NCBI GenBank assembly: GCA_963828285.1
Contig: CAWHEB010000005.1
Coordinates: 124,001-188,000 of the forward strand
Origin: DAIOEK01 sp963828285
GTDB lineage: Bacteria > Chloroflexota > Anaerolineae > Anaerolineales > Anaerolineaceae
Reading direction: 5' to 3'
Length of the DNA stretch: 64,000 nucleotides
The notes beneath the pieces were generated by a model. That model was not told the origin of the DNA. It did not search any database and saw only the letters and a list, made by a program, of their open reading frames with translations. The position numbers and the translations under genes were made by a program. Shown here in pieces: positions 1 to 8,582 of this stretch. Each line of letters begins with the position of its first letter. Position 1 is the first letter of the stretch.

Positions 1-384
1 GGTAGGAGATTCCACCAATATGCGGTCGCCATGATTGATAAAGATCTTTCCCAACAGATCCAATGCTTGTTGTGAACCTGATGTGATCAATATATTATCC
101 GGGACTACTTTCATTGCGTATCGTTCAGTATGTCTGGCGATCATCTCCCGTAAAGGTAAATATCCTTCGGTAGTGCCATATTGCAGTGCTACTGCTCCAT
201 GTTCTTTCAAAACCTGGACACAAGCATCAGAAATCTCTTGATAAGGGAACACATCCGGTGCCGGCAGTCCACCAGCAAAAGATATAATGTCTTCTCGTTC
301 GGTAAACTTTAGCAATTCGCGAATCATTGAACCCGACATCCGTTGAGTACGCTGCGCATATCGGTGATCCCATGGTGTTTGCAT
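1..384 (-). CDS. PLP-dependent aminotransferase, class I/II (partial)
   Basis: The first 128 residues of a PLP-dependent aminotransferase. It runs off the left edge of the window, so the C-terminal part with the PLP lysine is missing. The visible part has the fold-type I N-terminal pattern: an ISFAGGLPAPDVFP segment, a LQYGTTEGYLPLREMIA segment and ILITSGSQQALDLLG. This pattern is typical of the 2-aminoadipate/LysN and MocR-like aminotransferase subgroup. The start is the ATG at 382-384, preceded on the minus strand by a GGAGA-type site. It lies 56 bases downstream of the GlyA-GcvT gene on the same strand and may share its transcript. Substrate cannot be told from this fragment. Confidence 0.85.
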   Translation of the reverse strand, partial: MQTPWDHRYAQRTQRMSGSMIRELLKFTEREDIISFAGGLPAPDVFPYQEISDACVQVLKEHGAVALQYGTTEGYLPLREMIARHTERYAMKVVPDNILITSGSQQALDLLGKIFINHGDRILVESPT

Positions 385-440
385 AAATAGTCTCCTGTTT
401 TGATTAGTTTATGAAGCCATTCGATCCAATGCAGGTCTGA

Positions 441-3400
441 TTATAACTTTGGGAATCGGCTAACGACCACTGCAGGTGTTGGCAGGGTTACCTTATCGCC
501 CAAAGTCAGATCATTCGGAACTTTACCATATGATTGTGGTTTCCCCTGGAAAACAAAGATCGGAGTATCGACAACAGCAGATTTCTCGTCGAGATAAGCC
601 TGACCGGTCAGGAAGCCTTCTGCATCCACAGCACAACTGGTGACTACACCAATGGTGCGTCCTTTTTTATCCAGAACGGGATCACCATTATGTGCCATGC
701 GGACTGCTTTTTCAGTAAAACGGAATCGGGCTACAACACCTGTTCTGGATTTTTCTTTTTCCACAAAGGCTGAGCGGCCGATGAACCAAGGTTTGTATGT
801 TTTGACATAGGAACCAAATCCTGCATCTGCAACACCGAGATTCATTTCGCCACCCATCTCATGTCCGTACAAAGGGAGTCCCGCTTCTGTGCGGAGAGGA
901 GTCACGAGCGCCGAGACCGCAGGCTAGTAAACCGAGATCTTTTCCTTTTTCAAGAATTGCATTCCAAAACGCAACCGATTGATCAGGGTGAACAAATAAT
1001 TCAAATGCCATCTTCTCGCCGGTATATCCAGTGCGGCTGACGATCAGGTCAAATCCGCCGATCACAGCGTCACAAAGTTCTGTGCGTTTCAAGGCCATGA
1101 CCCTCTTTTTCGTCTGGGCATCGCAACCAAGCGATAAAAGGATATCGCGGGATTTTGGTCCTTGAAGGGCGATATCGACCCGCATATCTTTCCCTTCTTT
1201 TGGATCGCGCAAATTGCGAAGTGTCAGGTTCCGCCCGAATGCTTTGCTTGAAGGTCTTTCACGGTCAACCATCACCGATCCGGTTCGAACAGCGTTCAGC
1301 CAGGTCCAATCCTTATCATCGTTGGATGCATTCACAACGACCAGATATTTTTCATGTCCACGATGATAGACCAGACAATCGTCGATCACATTCGCGTCAA
1401 CATCAAGGAAATGGGTATAACATGATTCGCCAATTCCCAACCCGCTGATATCATTTCCGCAAACACTGTCCAGGAAACTGGCAGCATATACACCTTCCGC
1501 CTGATATACACCCATATGAGAAACATCGAATAATCCAGCAGCTTTACGTGTCGCAAGGTGTTCATCTACCACGGATGTATACCATACTGGCATTTCCCAA
1601 CCAGCGAATGGAACCATCTTTGCACCCATCTTTTTGTGGGTTTCATTTAGCGCAGTCTTCTTAAGGGTTTCCGGAGGTTCAATCCACTTGAACTCAGGTA
1701 TTGGGGTCGCTTTTCTTTCACCCAGTCCCAGGTAATACGGTTTAATGGCTGAAACAGGTTCTCCATGTAGTTCTAACGCCTTCGGATCAATTTCGATCAC
1801 AGTTATTGGACCGGGTAGTCTTTTCGTTACATCAACATCGAAAGAAACAAATCCGTCAGAGAGGTCTCGCAACCAGGTAGCAGTGGTCGAGAAATCTTTT
1901 CCTGGGAATGTGAACAGGAAACCGCCTTTTTTATCGGAGGTAAGTGATCCTTCTACCCAACCGGATGGCGTGTGTAGTTTGGTCGCTTGGCTGGACCCTG
2001 GTTCTAGACCTTCGAGATCAGCTGTGAATACATACTGAATAAAGGATAAAACCTTCTCTCCATTGAGCATAAGAGTGCAGGTTTCAGATTTGGATTTTGA
2101 TTGATCATCCTTGTAGAAGAAATGAGGATAACCGTGTGATTGAGGGAATTCGACAGTGCCTGCTTGGTCCGCCAACTTTCGGACACGAAGTTTGGCATCC
2201 TCAAAAACCTTAAAGTCAATTTTAGCTCGCGGGGCTGGTCCCTGACGTGTCTCGATCGTATAAGGTTCGCAAGCTTGTAATACATCCGCGATAATATCTG
2301 CCACCTGGATCATTTCGGCTTCTTTGAAGCCGCGTTGAGTTAACCACGGGGTCCCTAAACGGACACCGGATACAGCAAAGGAAGATTTATCACCCGGGAT
2401 TGTATTACGGTTACCAACGATCCCAACCAGGTCAAGAATTCTGGCGGCAATATCCCCGGATAATGTGGTGCCGTCCTTCCCGTTAACCGATTTGCAATCC
2501 AGATTCATCAGATGAGTATTAGTTCCTGCGTAAGCTATATGGAAACCGCGTTTGCGTAATTGTTCGGTAAGAGCCGAACAATTTATTACGATCTGATCTT
2601 GTAGTTTTTTGAACGGCTCTGTCTTTGCCAGATTAAACGTCAGGGCAAGTGCTGCGAAGACATTTACATGAGGACCACCCTGTTCCCCCGGGAAAATTGC
2701 CCGATCTATTTTCTTTGCGATAGTACTGTCAGTTGCCAGAATAGCAGCACCACGAGGTCCGCAGAGCGTTTTATGTGTAGTAAAGGTAACAATGTGGGCA
2801 AAACCAACTGGCGATGGTACAGTACCAGCAGCAACCATACCGGCAATGTGCGATATATCCGCCAATAGATAAGCGCCTACAGAATCTGCAATTTCCCGGA
2901 ATTTCTTCCAATCAGGCATCCAGGGGTAAGATGTGTAACCGGCAATGATCATTTTTGGTTTATGTTCGCTGGCTAATTTCTGCACTTGTTCATAATCGAT
3001 CTGTTCAGTTACTGTATCGACCAGGTAATGAACAATGTTGTAGAGCTTACCAGATCGGTTTACTGATGAACCATGTGTCAGATGCCCGCCATGAAGCAGG
3101 CTCATCCCCAGTACAGTATCACCAGGAGTTAACAAGGCTGGATAAACTGCATTATTTGCAGGTGCTCCGGAAAGTGGTTGGACATTTACCCATATATCAT
3201 TGGCAGATTTTCCATTTGCTGCAAAAGCTTCGGCGCAACGACGTCTGGCTAAGCTTTCGATGATGTCAGCATATTCCACCCCCTTGTAGAAACGCGGATC
3301 GGAGTATCTACGGTAATCAGCCAACCGGGATGGATAATCAAGAATTTGATCATCTGACATCCAGCGCATTGTGTCATCAGGATAGCCCTCTGCGTAAATA

Positions 3401-3564
3401 TTCTGGAAAGAAGTTGCCAAAGCTTCCCGGACAGCAAGGGGAGCTGTACTTTCGCTTGGGATCATGATCAACTTTTTGTTCTGTCGTTCGGTTTCCAACT
3501 GGGAGATCTCAAATATGTCCGCATCCAGGTCTTTTAAGCTTCCACGAAACAGATAATCTTCCAT
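441..3564 (-). CDS. glyA-gcvT: Serine hydroxymethyltransferase-aminomethyltransferase (GlyA-GcvT) fusion, one frameshift
   Basis: Residues 1 to about 430 are serine hydroxymethyltransferase (serine + THF to glycine + methylene-THF). The PLP lysine lies in TTHKTLCGPRGA (K265) and the DISHIAG motif is at about 236. About 200 residues of unassigned sequence follow. From about residue 640 there is a T-protein of the glycine cleavage system, starting with a MVPFAGWEMPVWY segment. The reading frame is lost at about 893-900 in CGLGARDS. The remaining GcvT part (LRTEAGLPLYGHEMGG onward) continues in another frame to 441. Removing one base of the GG at 898-899 restores GARDSLRTEAG and gives about 1040 residues. 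The two one-carbon enzymes share the THF pool, so fusion makes metabolic sense. The break is probably a sequence error, but real inactivation of the T domain is possible. Confidence 0.88.
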
Positions 3565-3596
3565 ACCTTCTCCTTTAAATCACTGTTAATGTGTCG

Positions 3597-3631
3597 AAAA
3601 AAATACCCGAAATCCTTTTGGATAATCGGGT
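3597..3631 (-). terminator. Rho-independent terminator or attenuator upstream of glyA-gcvT
   Basis: On the minus strand, ACCCGA (3626-3631) pairs with TCGGGT (3605-3610). An inner ATCC/GGAT stem and an AAAA loop follow, then seven U residues (3603-3597). It lies 140 bases after the hydrolase gene and only about 33 bases before the glyA-gcvT start. It can end the hydrolase transcript. If the glyA-gcvT promoter lies upstream of it, it could act as an attenuator. A TTGAAT...GATTAT promoter-like pair overlapping the hairpin is visible but weak. Confidence 0.8.
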
Positions 3632-3770
3632 GATAGAAATGTACGATTCAATTATTCCTCACAGACCTAGTCTAATGCAGGATGATGATATCGTAAGCGA
3701 GGTTATGCAGGTAAAGAATTTATTCATTCTTTAAAGTTCAACCTAATTTTATTACCGCTAATAGGACTGG

Positions 3771-4604
3771 TCAAGGATTAGTTTTCTCATCCAACCAGGA
3801 CACAGTATTTTTTAAAACAATGTCTTTTTCTACCTCATTATGGGTTTCATGATACAAGCCTTCCCAGATAACCATGGTGCAGTTGGGTGCTTTGTTCCCG
3901 AACTCTTGAACAGCTGCAGGCGACACTAAATGATCCTGGCTGCCCACATATAGCAATAATGGTAGCGTAAACTCACTGGCATGTTTAATTGCGTATTCGC
4001 CGGATTCGATAAAGTCTAAACCCCACCGTGCAGATATTTTCGGGTGGGTTAGCGGGTCACTCTTATACTGGGTTATTACTGCATTATCGTGGGAGAGATT
4101 CTGTAAATCTAATCCGTTATCCAGAAGAAAGGTAGGGACCAGATTGTAAAGGATCTTTCCCAACCCCAGAGTGATGGGCGATACTGGCGTTCCTGTACGT
4201 AATCCAGGGCTAGTTACAACCGCACCTGAAAGTTCCGGTTTACAACGGATCACGTAATTCAATACAATTGATCCACCCATGCTATGACCGTATAAGAACA
4301 ATGGTACGTTGGGGAATCGTTCGCGGGCATTTTGGATGATCAAATCAATATCGGATAGCAGCATATCGTAGGAAGGAACGTGACCGCGCAATCCATCAGA
4401 TTTGCCGTGTCCGCGCAAGTCTGCTCCCATTAACGCATACCCGTGGTCAGAAAAATATTTTGCCACATGATGATACCTATTGATATGTTCTCCCAAACCA
4501 TGAATTAAAACTACAGCTGCCTTCAACCCCTCTTGTGGGATCCATATTTTCCCTTGAAGATTCAAATGATCTTTCGTTTCAAGAACAAAATCTTCAGTAT
4601 GCAT
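3771..4604 (-). CDS. Alpha/beta hydrolase, monoacylglycerol lipase/lysophospholipase type
   Basis: A 277-residue serine hydrolase of the Hydrolase_4 family, probably cytoplasmic, acting on monoacylglycerols or lysophospholipids. Visible motifs are the oxyanion segment VVLIHGLGEH, the ADLRGHGKSDG segment, the nucleophile elbow GHSMGG, an acid in GSQDHLVSP and a catalytic histidine in EGLYHETHNE. There is no signal peptide. The ATG at 4602-4604 has a GGAGG-type site just upstream. It is divergent from the GNAT gene, with about 110 bases between them, so each probably has its own promoter. Substrate is inferred from family membership only. Confidence 0.87.
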   Translation of the reverse strand: MHTEDFVLETKDHLNLQGKIWIPQEGLKAAVVLIHGLGEHINRYHHVAKYFSDHGYALMGADLRGHGKSDGLRGHVPSYDMLLSDIDLIIQNARERFPNVPLFLYGHSMGGSIVLNYVIRCKPELSGAVVTSPGLRTGTPVSPITLGLGKILYNLVPTFLLDNGLDLQNLSHDNAVITQYKSDPLTHPKISARWGLDFIESGEYAIKHASEFTLPLLLYVGSQDHLVSPAAVQEFGNKAPNCTMVIWEGLYHETHNEVEKDIVLKNTVSWLDEKTNP

Positions 4605-4715
4605 TTACCCTCCTTGGGAATCTACTATTCTCCTTTAAAGTGTATAGTATGGTGTATATTTAATCAAGCCAAGGTGAAGGTTTGCTGAAAAATATTCGCA
4701 GGAGACATATTTATA

Positions 4716-5291
4716 ATGACCGTTCAACAGGAATACTACTGTCAACCACTAACGAAAGAGAATTGGATTGCTTTTGTTGAACTTTTTGGCCAGCATGGTG
4801 CGTATGGAGGTTGCTGGTGCATGTTCTTTAGAGAAACCAGTAAACAATACAAAGAAAACTCGGGCGAGAGGAATAAAGAATTAATGCATGATCTGGTTAT
4901 CAAAGAAAATCAAACCGGACTACTGGCTTTTGTAGACCAAAGAGCTGTTGGATGGGTTGCGGTTGCCCCTCGGGATGCTTATCCTCGAATAAACAGATCA
5001 CGAGATTACAAACCGATGGATGAACAACCGGTTTGGGCGATCACCTGTTTTTTTACAGCAAAAGATTTTCGAAAAAAGGGTGTGACTAAGTTCTTGATCC
5101 AACAGGCCATATCACATGCAAAAATACATGGGGCACAAATATTGGAAGCTTATCCAACCATTCCTAAAGAGGACAAAATTCCCGATGATGAAGGCTATAC
5201 AGGTTTCTATGATGTCTTCATCAAAACAGGTTTTAAAGAAGTGATCCGCAGATCACCTGACAGTCCCATACTTCGATTTACTATCATCTAA
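4716..5291 (+). CDS. GNAT family N-acetyltransferase
   Basis: A 191-residue protein with the GNAT fold. The beta4 strand LLAFVDQRAVGWVAVAPR is followed by an acetyl-CoA segment DFRKKGVTKFLIQQAISHAK, where the usual R/Q-x-x-G-x-G/A loop appears as RKKGVT. A cysteine-rich N-terminal segment (GGCWCMFFRE) is typical of a small uncharacterised GNAT subgroup. It starts at ATG 4716 after a GGAG site and ends 21 bases before the aminopeptidase gene, so the two may be co-transcribed. The acyl acceptor is unknown. Confidence 0.82.
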   Translation: MTVQQEYYCQPLTKENWIAFVELFGQHGAYGGCWCMFFRETSKQYKENSGERNKELMHDLVIKENQTGLLAFVDQRAVGWVAVAPRDAYPRINRSRDYKPMDEQPVWAITCFFTAKDFRKKGVTKFLIQQAISHAKIHGAQILEAYPTIPKEDKIPDDEGYTGFYDVFIKTGFKEVIRRSPDSPILRFTII

Positions 5292-5312
5292 GCATCATCC
5301 CATGGAGGAGTA

Positions 5313-6422
5313 ATGAACGATCCGAGAATAGATAAACTTGCCGAACTGATCATAAATTACTGTATTGGAGTTCAACCCGGGTATAAAGTGCTTCTACATG
5401 GGCATGTTGCTGCGCAGTCTTTAATGCTTGCCATGCAAAAGCAGACACTGCTTGCCGGCGGGCATCCATTTATGATGAATATCCTGGAAGGTCAAGACTA
5501 TACGTTTATGAAGTATGCGGATGATACCCAATTATCTTTCGTCCATGAGCCATATAAGTACATCTTTGAAAATTTTGATGCCCGGGTCCGGCTCATTTGC
5601 GAAACGAATACGAAAGAAATGGAGCATCTTGATCCTCAAAAACAGGTGACTTATGCCAAAGCATATGGTCCATTATTGCACACCATGTTGGACCGGGCAT
5701 CAAAGGGTACCTTCCATTGGTGTGTCACCCTTTTCCCAACTCAAGCACATGCCATGGACGCTGGGATGAGCCTGGAAGAATACACCGATTTTGTTTTCAA
5801 AGCATGCATGCCTGATTTGACTGATCCGGTAGGTCATTGGCGTAGAGTTTCGGCTGAACAACAAAAACTTATCGATTGGCTGAAGGGAAGAAAGACCATC
5901 CATGTCATTGGCAAAGAGACTGACCTGAGAATGAACATTGAAGGCCGTCCATTCATCAATTGTGATGGGAAAGAAAACATGCCTGACGGAGAGATATTCA
6001 CTTCCCCGCATGAGGATAGCATGGAAGGAACCGTATACTATTCTTATCCTTGCATCTATGAGGGTAGGGAAGTGACAGGTGTTCGGTTATGGTTCGAAAA
6101 AGGAAAGGTTGTAAAAGCAACAGCAGAAAAGAATGAAGAATTCCTTCTTAAAACTCTGGATACTGATGAAGGCGCCAGATATGTTGGCGAATGGGCGATA
6201 GGAACAAATTATGGGATCGATCGGTTCACCGGGGAAATCCTATTTGACGAGAAAATAGGAGGTAGTTTCCATTGCGCCCTGGGAACAGGTTTCCCGGAAT
6301 CCGGTGGATTAAACAGATCAGATATCCACTGGGATATGATCTGCGATATGCGCAGCGGTGGGGAAATTTTTGTCGATGATATTCTCTTTTATAAAAATGG
6401 TCAATTCGTAGTCAAGCCATGA
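5313..6422 (+). CDS. M29 family metallo-aminopeptidase
   Basis: A 369-residue leucyl aminopeptidase of the AmpS/AmpT (M29) family, which uses a two-metal centre to release N-terminal residues. The family metal-binding segments are present in order: MPDGEIFTSP, GEWAIGTN, EKIGGSFHCALG and SDIHWDM. The length matches the family (about 360-410). The start ATG 5313 follows a GGAGG site 5 bases upstream. It is 21 bases after the GNAT gene on the same strand. No signal peptide, so likely a cytoplasmic peptidase for peptide turnover. Confidence 0.92.
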   Translation: MNDPRIDKLAELIINYCIGVQPGYKVLLHGHVAAQSLMLAMQKQTLLAGGHPFMMNILEGQDYTFMKYADDTQLSFVHEPYKYIFENFDARVRLICETNTKEMEHLDPQKQVTYAKAYGPLLHTMLDRASKGTFHWCVTLFPTQAHAMDAGMSLEEYTDFVFKACMPDLTDPVGHWRRVSAEQQKLIDWLKGRKTIHVIGKETDLRMNIEGRPFINCDGKENMPDGEIFTSPHEDSMEGTVYYSYPCIYEGREVTGVRLWFEKGKVVKATAEKNEEFLLKTLDTDEGARYVGEWAIGTNYGIDRFTGEILFDEKIGGSFHCALGTGFPESGGLNRSDIHWDMICDMRSGGEIFVDDILFYKNGQFVVKP

Positions 6423-6431
6423 TAATTTTTA

Positions 6432-6457
6432 GGATGCAATTAAAACAAATTGCATCC
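6432..6457. terminator. Strong hairpin after the M29 peptidase gene
   Basis: A perfect 10-bp inverted repeat, GGATGCAATT (6432-6441) and AATTGCATCC (6448-6457), with loop AAAACA, ten bases after the peptidase stop. There is no U-run on either strand, so it is not a textbook intrinsic terminator. It could stabilise the 3' end or aid Rho-dependent termination. Confidence 0.5.
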
Positions 6458-6543
6458 CAAAATATATACCCTTTAACCTCCATTAAGAGGTAAAATAATT
6501 TGCCCGCATCATACGGGAAAATCCATCCGTGAGGAGGTGTTCA

Positions 6544-7476
6544 ATGCTCCAGATATATAAGTCTTCAGAAAATGGCATTGAACAAGTCAGCGATGTCACT
6601 ACAAGCTGCTGGATCAATGTAGTTGATCCTACCCCGGATGAGATCTTAAAGCTCAAAGAACTGGGCGTTCCACAAGATTTCATCACCTATCCATTAGACA
6701 TTGACGAGAGACCCCGATCTGAACGGGAGGACGATGGCACTTTGCTCATCATCGTTCGCGCGCCTTATTACCAGGGTGCAGTTTCTGATGTGCCGTATTC
6801 AACCATCCCATTGGGGATCATCGTCTCGGATAATCTGATCGTTACCATTTGCAAACAGGAAGTGGAAGTACTATCCGATTTTGCAACCGGTCGAACAAAA
6901 GGATTATCGACAGGAAAACGTTACCGTTTTATTCTCCGTCTTTTGCTTGGTCTCGCTGCAAGATACTTGAGTTATCTGCGTGAGATCAATAAAATGACCG
7001 AATTGATCGAAGACAAACTGACATCTTCGTTGAAGAATAATGAAGTGCTGGAATTGCTCAAATATCAAAAAAGCCTTGTGTACTTTACTACTGCGATTAA
7101 AAGTAATGAGGTATTGATGGAACGATTGCAGCGGATGAAATTGTTCACACAATATCCCGAAGATGAAGACTTGTTGGAAGATGTGATCACCGAAAATCAA
7201 CAGGCACTAGGAATGACAGAGGTTAGCAATAACATTTTGTCGTCCATGATGGATGCCTTTGCATCGATCATCTCAAATAACCTGAATGTGGTGATGAAAT
7301 TCCTTGCATCCATGACCATTGTGCTGAGCATACCTACCATCGTTACCAGTTACTTCGGTATGAATGTGAGCATCCCTGGTGCGGATATACCTGTTTCTTA
7401 CCTGGGTATTCTCGGTCTCTGTATTTTGCTTACAGCAGCAGTCGTTATCCTTTTCTTGCGTAAAGATTGGTTCTAA
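6544..7476 (+). CDS. corA: CorA family magnesium/cobalt transporter
   Basis: A 310-residue divalent cation channel of the inner membrane. A large N-terminal cytoplasmic domain is followed by two C-terminal membrane helices (about 248-268 and 282-303). The conserved signature after the first helix is present as YFGMN. The open frame extends to a GTG at 6529. However, the GGAGG at 6533-6537 sits correctly for ATG 6544, so I use that start. The gene stands alone between two hairpins. Mg2+ is the likely substrate, but Co2+ or Zn2+ efflux cannot be excluded. Confidence 0.9.
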   Translation: MLQIYKSSENGIEQVSDVTTSCWINVVDPTPDEILKLKELGVPQDFITYPLDIDERPRSEREDDGTLLIIVRAPYYQGAVSDVPYSTIPLGIIVSDNLIVTICKQEVEVLSDFATGRTKGLSTGKRYRFILRLLLGLAARYLSYLREINKMTELIEDKLTSSLKNNEVLELLKYQKSLVYFTTAIKSNEVLMERLQRMKLFTQYPEDEDLLEDVITENQQALGMTEVSNNILSSMMDAFASIISNNLNVVMKFLASMTIVLSIPTIVTSYFGMNVSIPGADIPVSYLGILGLCILLTAAVVILFLRKDWF

Positions 7477-7502
7477 GAAATTTATTTATGGAATATGAAG
7501 AA

Positions 7503-7528
7503 AAGCTGGCCTTAATGGTCAGCTTTTT
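7503..7528 (+). terminator. Rho-independent terminator of corA
   Basis: AAGCTGGCC (7503-7511) pairs with GGTCAGCTT (7517-7525), nine pairs with one G-U, around loop TTAAT. A run of five T residues (7524-7528) follows. It begins 27 bases after the corA stop. Confidence 0.9.
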
Positions 7529-7538
7529 GATTATCTTC

Positions 7539-7567
7539 TAGACACTATAACGTAATACTGTTATAAT
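7539..7567 (+). promoter_or_regulatory. Sigma-70 type promoter for the orphan gene at 7677
   Basis: TAGACA (7539-7544) is five of six to TTGACA. A 17-base spacer leads to a perfect TATAAT (7562-7567). It sits just after the corA terminator and about 110 bases before the next start codon. Confidence 0.62.
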
Positions 7568-7676
7568 AATATATATGTGGTTCTCTTTGTAAGTTTTATG
7601 AAGAAATGGGGGTTATGGATGGATAAATAATACCGAAATAGGGATTCTTCTCACAGGGAAAGAGGATAATATCCAA

Positions 7677-7997
7677 ATGGGATTGGTTGTACTAGACCCT
7701 AGCGGAATGAGGATCTACAAAATCCTCAAGGAAGGATTGCATCCTTACGGTATGAAATCGATCGAAAGGTTCTTCACCGATGCTTACTCTGGGGAGAAAT
7801 TATATACAAAATATGGTGCCCAGATCAGCGAAATTGGAAAAATTCCTAATGATATCCTATGGGCAGAGGCGGTTCACATTTCTGATGCAATGAATACTCA
7901 TGGAATAAGTCTCGCGGGAAAATCTACCTCAGCGAAGGCAATCAAGTTCTTATCCATTCCTTCTCAAAGGATGATTATGGTCATCGAAGATAGCTAA
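7677..7997 (+). CDS. Hypothetical protein, 106 residues
   Basis: I do not recognise this protein. It is a soluble 106-residue sequence without membrane segment, signal peptide or cysteine cluster. It begins with VVLDPSGMRIYKILKEGLHPYGMKSIERFF and ends in a hydrophobic strand-like segment (FLSIPSQRMIMVIEDS). The ATG follows an AGAGGA-like site about 10 bases upstream, and a good promoter lies further up. It is convergent with the RNase P RNA gene. The promoter and RBS support a real gene, but its role is unknown. Confidence 0.6.
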   Translation: MGLVVLDPSGMRIYKILKEGLHPYGMKSIERFFTDAYSGEKLYTKYGAQISEIGKIPNDILWAEAVHISDAMNTHGISLAGKSTSAKAIKFLSIPSQRMIMVIEDS

Positions 7998-8011
7998 TAC
8001 AGATAGGAGAA

Positions 8012-8407
8012 TTTACCAGGTCAGCCTGTAAGCCGCGTTCTGTCTGATAAAAGATATCCATATTCAGGATCTTTTTTAACAGCGGTGAACATCTCTCTCG
8101 GTGGACGGTTACCCGGACACTCCAGCAGTCTACCCGAAACTCAAATGAGGCGGGCAGCCTCTTGTTTCTGCTTGACCTTGCTCCGAATGGGGGTTACCTG
8201 GCCGCGGATATTGCTACCTGCGCCGGTGGTCTCTTACACCACCTTTTCACCCTGACCAACAAGACCGACGCCTTATTGGCGGTATATTTCTGTGGCCCTG
8301 TCCAATAGCTTGCGCCATTCCGGGCGTTACCCGGCATTCTGCCCTGTGGAGCGCGGACTTTCCTCGATAAGGTCAATGCCTTATCGCGTTCACCCGGCGG
8401 ACCTGGT
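8012..8407 (-). ncRNA. rnpB: RNase P RNA, bacterial type A
   Basis: The catalytic RNA of RNase P, which matures tRNA 5' ends. On the minus strand the conserved elements occur in order. The 5' P1 strand is ACCAGGTC. Next come the GAGGAAAGTCC core, an ACAGAAATA segment, GGGTGAAAAGGTGG with the downstream AAGAGACCACC, and finally ACAGAACGCGGCTTACAGGC near the 3' end. The closing P1 strand is GACCTGGT. Length is about 396 nt, normal for type A. The 5' end was set from the promoter and P1 pairing and the 3' end from P1, so both are good to a few bases. Confidence 0.95.
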
Positions 8408-8413
8408 ATTTTC

Positions 8414-8442
8414 ATCTTACTATGCATGGAATTCCCCGTCAA
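8414..8442 (-). promoter_or_regulatory. rnpB promoter
   Basis: On the minus strand, TTGACG (8442-8437), a 17-base spacer and TAAGAT (8419-8414). The predicted start at about 8407 coincides with the first base of the RNase P P1 helix, which supports both calls. Confidence 0.8.
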
Positions 8443-8480
8443 TCTTCTGATTATTAATTCCATCCATGATTGATTTTTAG

Positions 8481-8509
8481 TTGCATGGATTGCCATTGAT
8501 GCTTATAAT
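8481..8509 (+). promoter_or_regulatory. Promoter for the kinase-phosphatase-FHA cluster
   Basis: A perfect TATAAT at 8504-8509 with a weak TTGCAT (8481-8486) at 17-base spacing. It lies 70-100 bases before the kinase start, in the region divergent to rnpB. Confidence 0.55.
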
Positions 8510-8582
8510 TTATCTTTATCAACTGGAATATATGGGTGGACAGCCAGATAGTTTGGCAGCTTCGAGGAGGTAGAAGCTGGAA

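Noticed and set aside
8194..8496. 100-codon minus-strand frame across the RNase P RNA
   Set aside because: The region is the structured catalytic RNA and the frame crosses its promoter, so it is not a gene.
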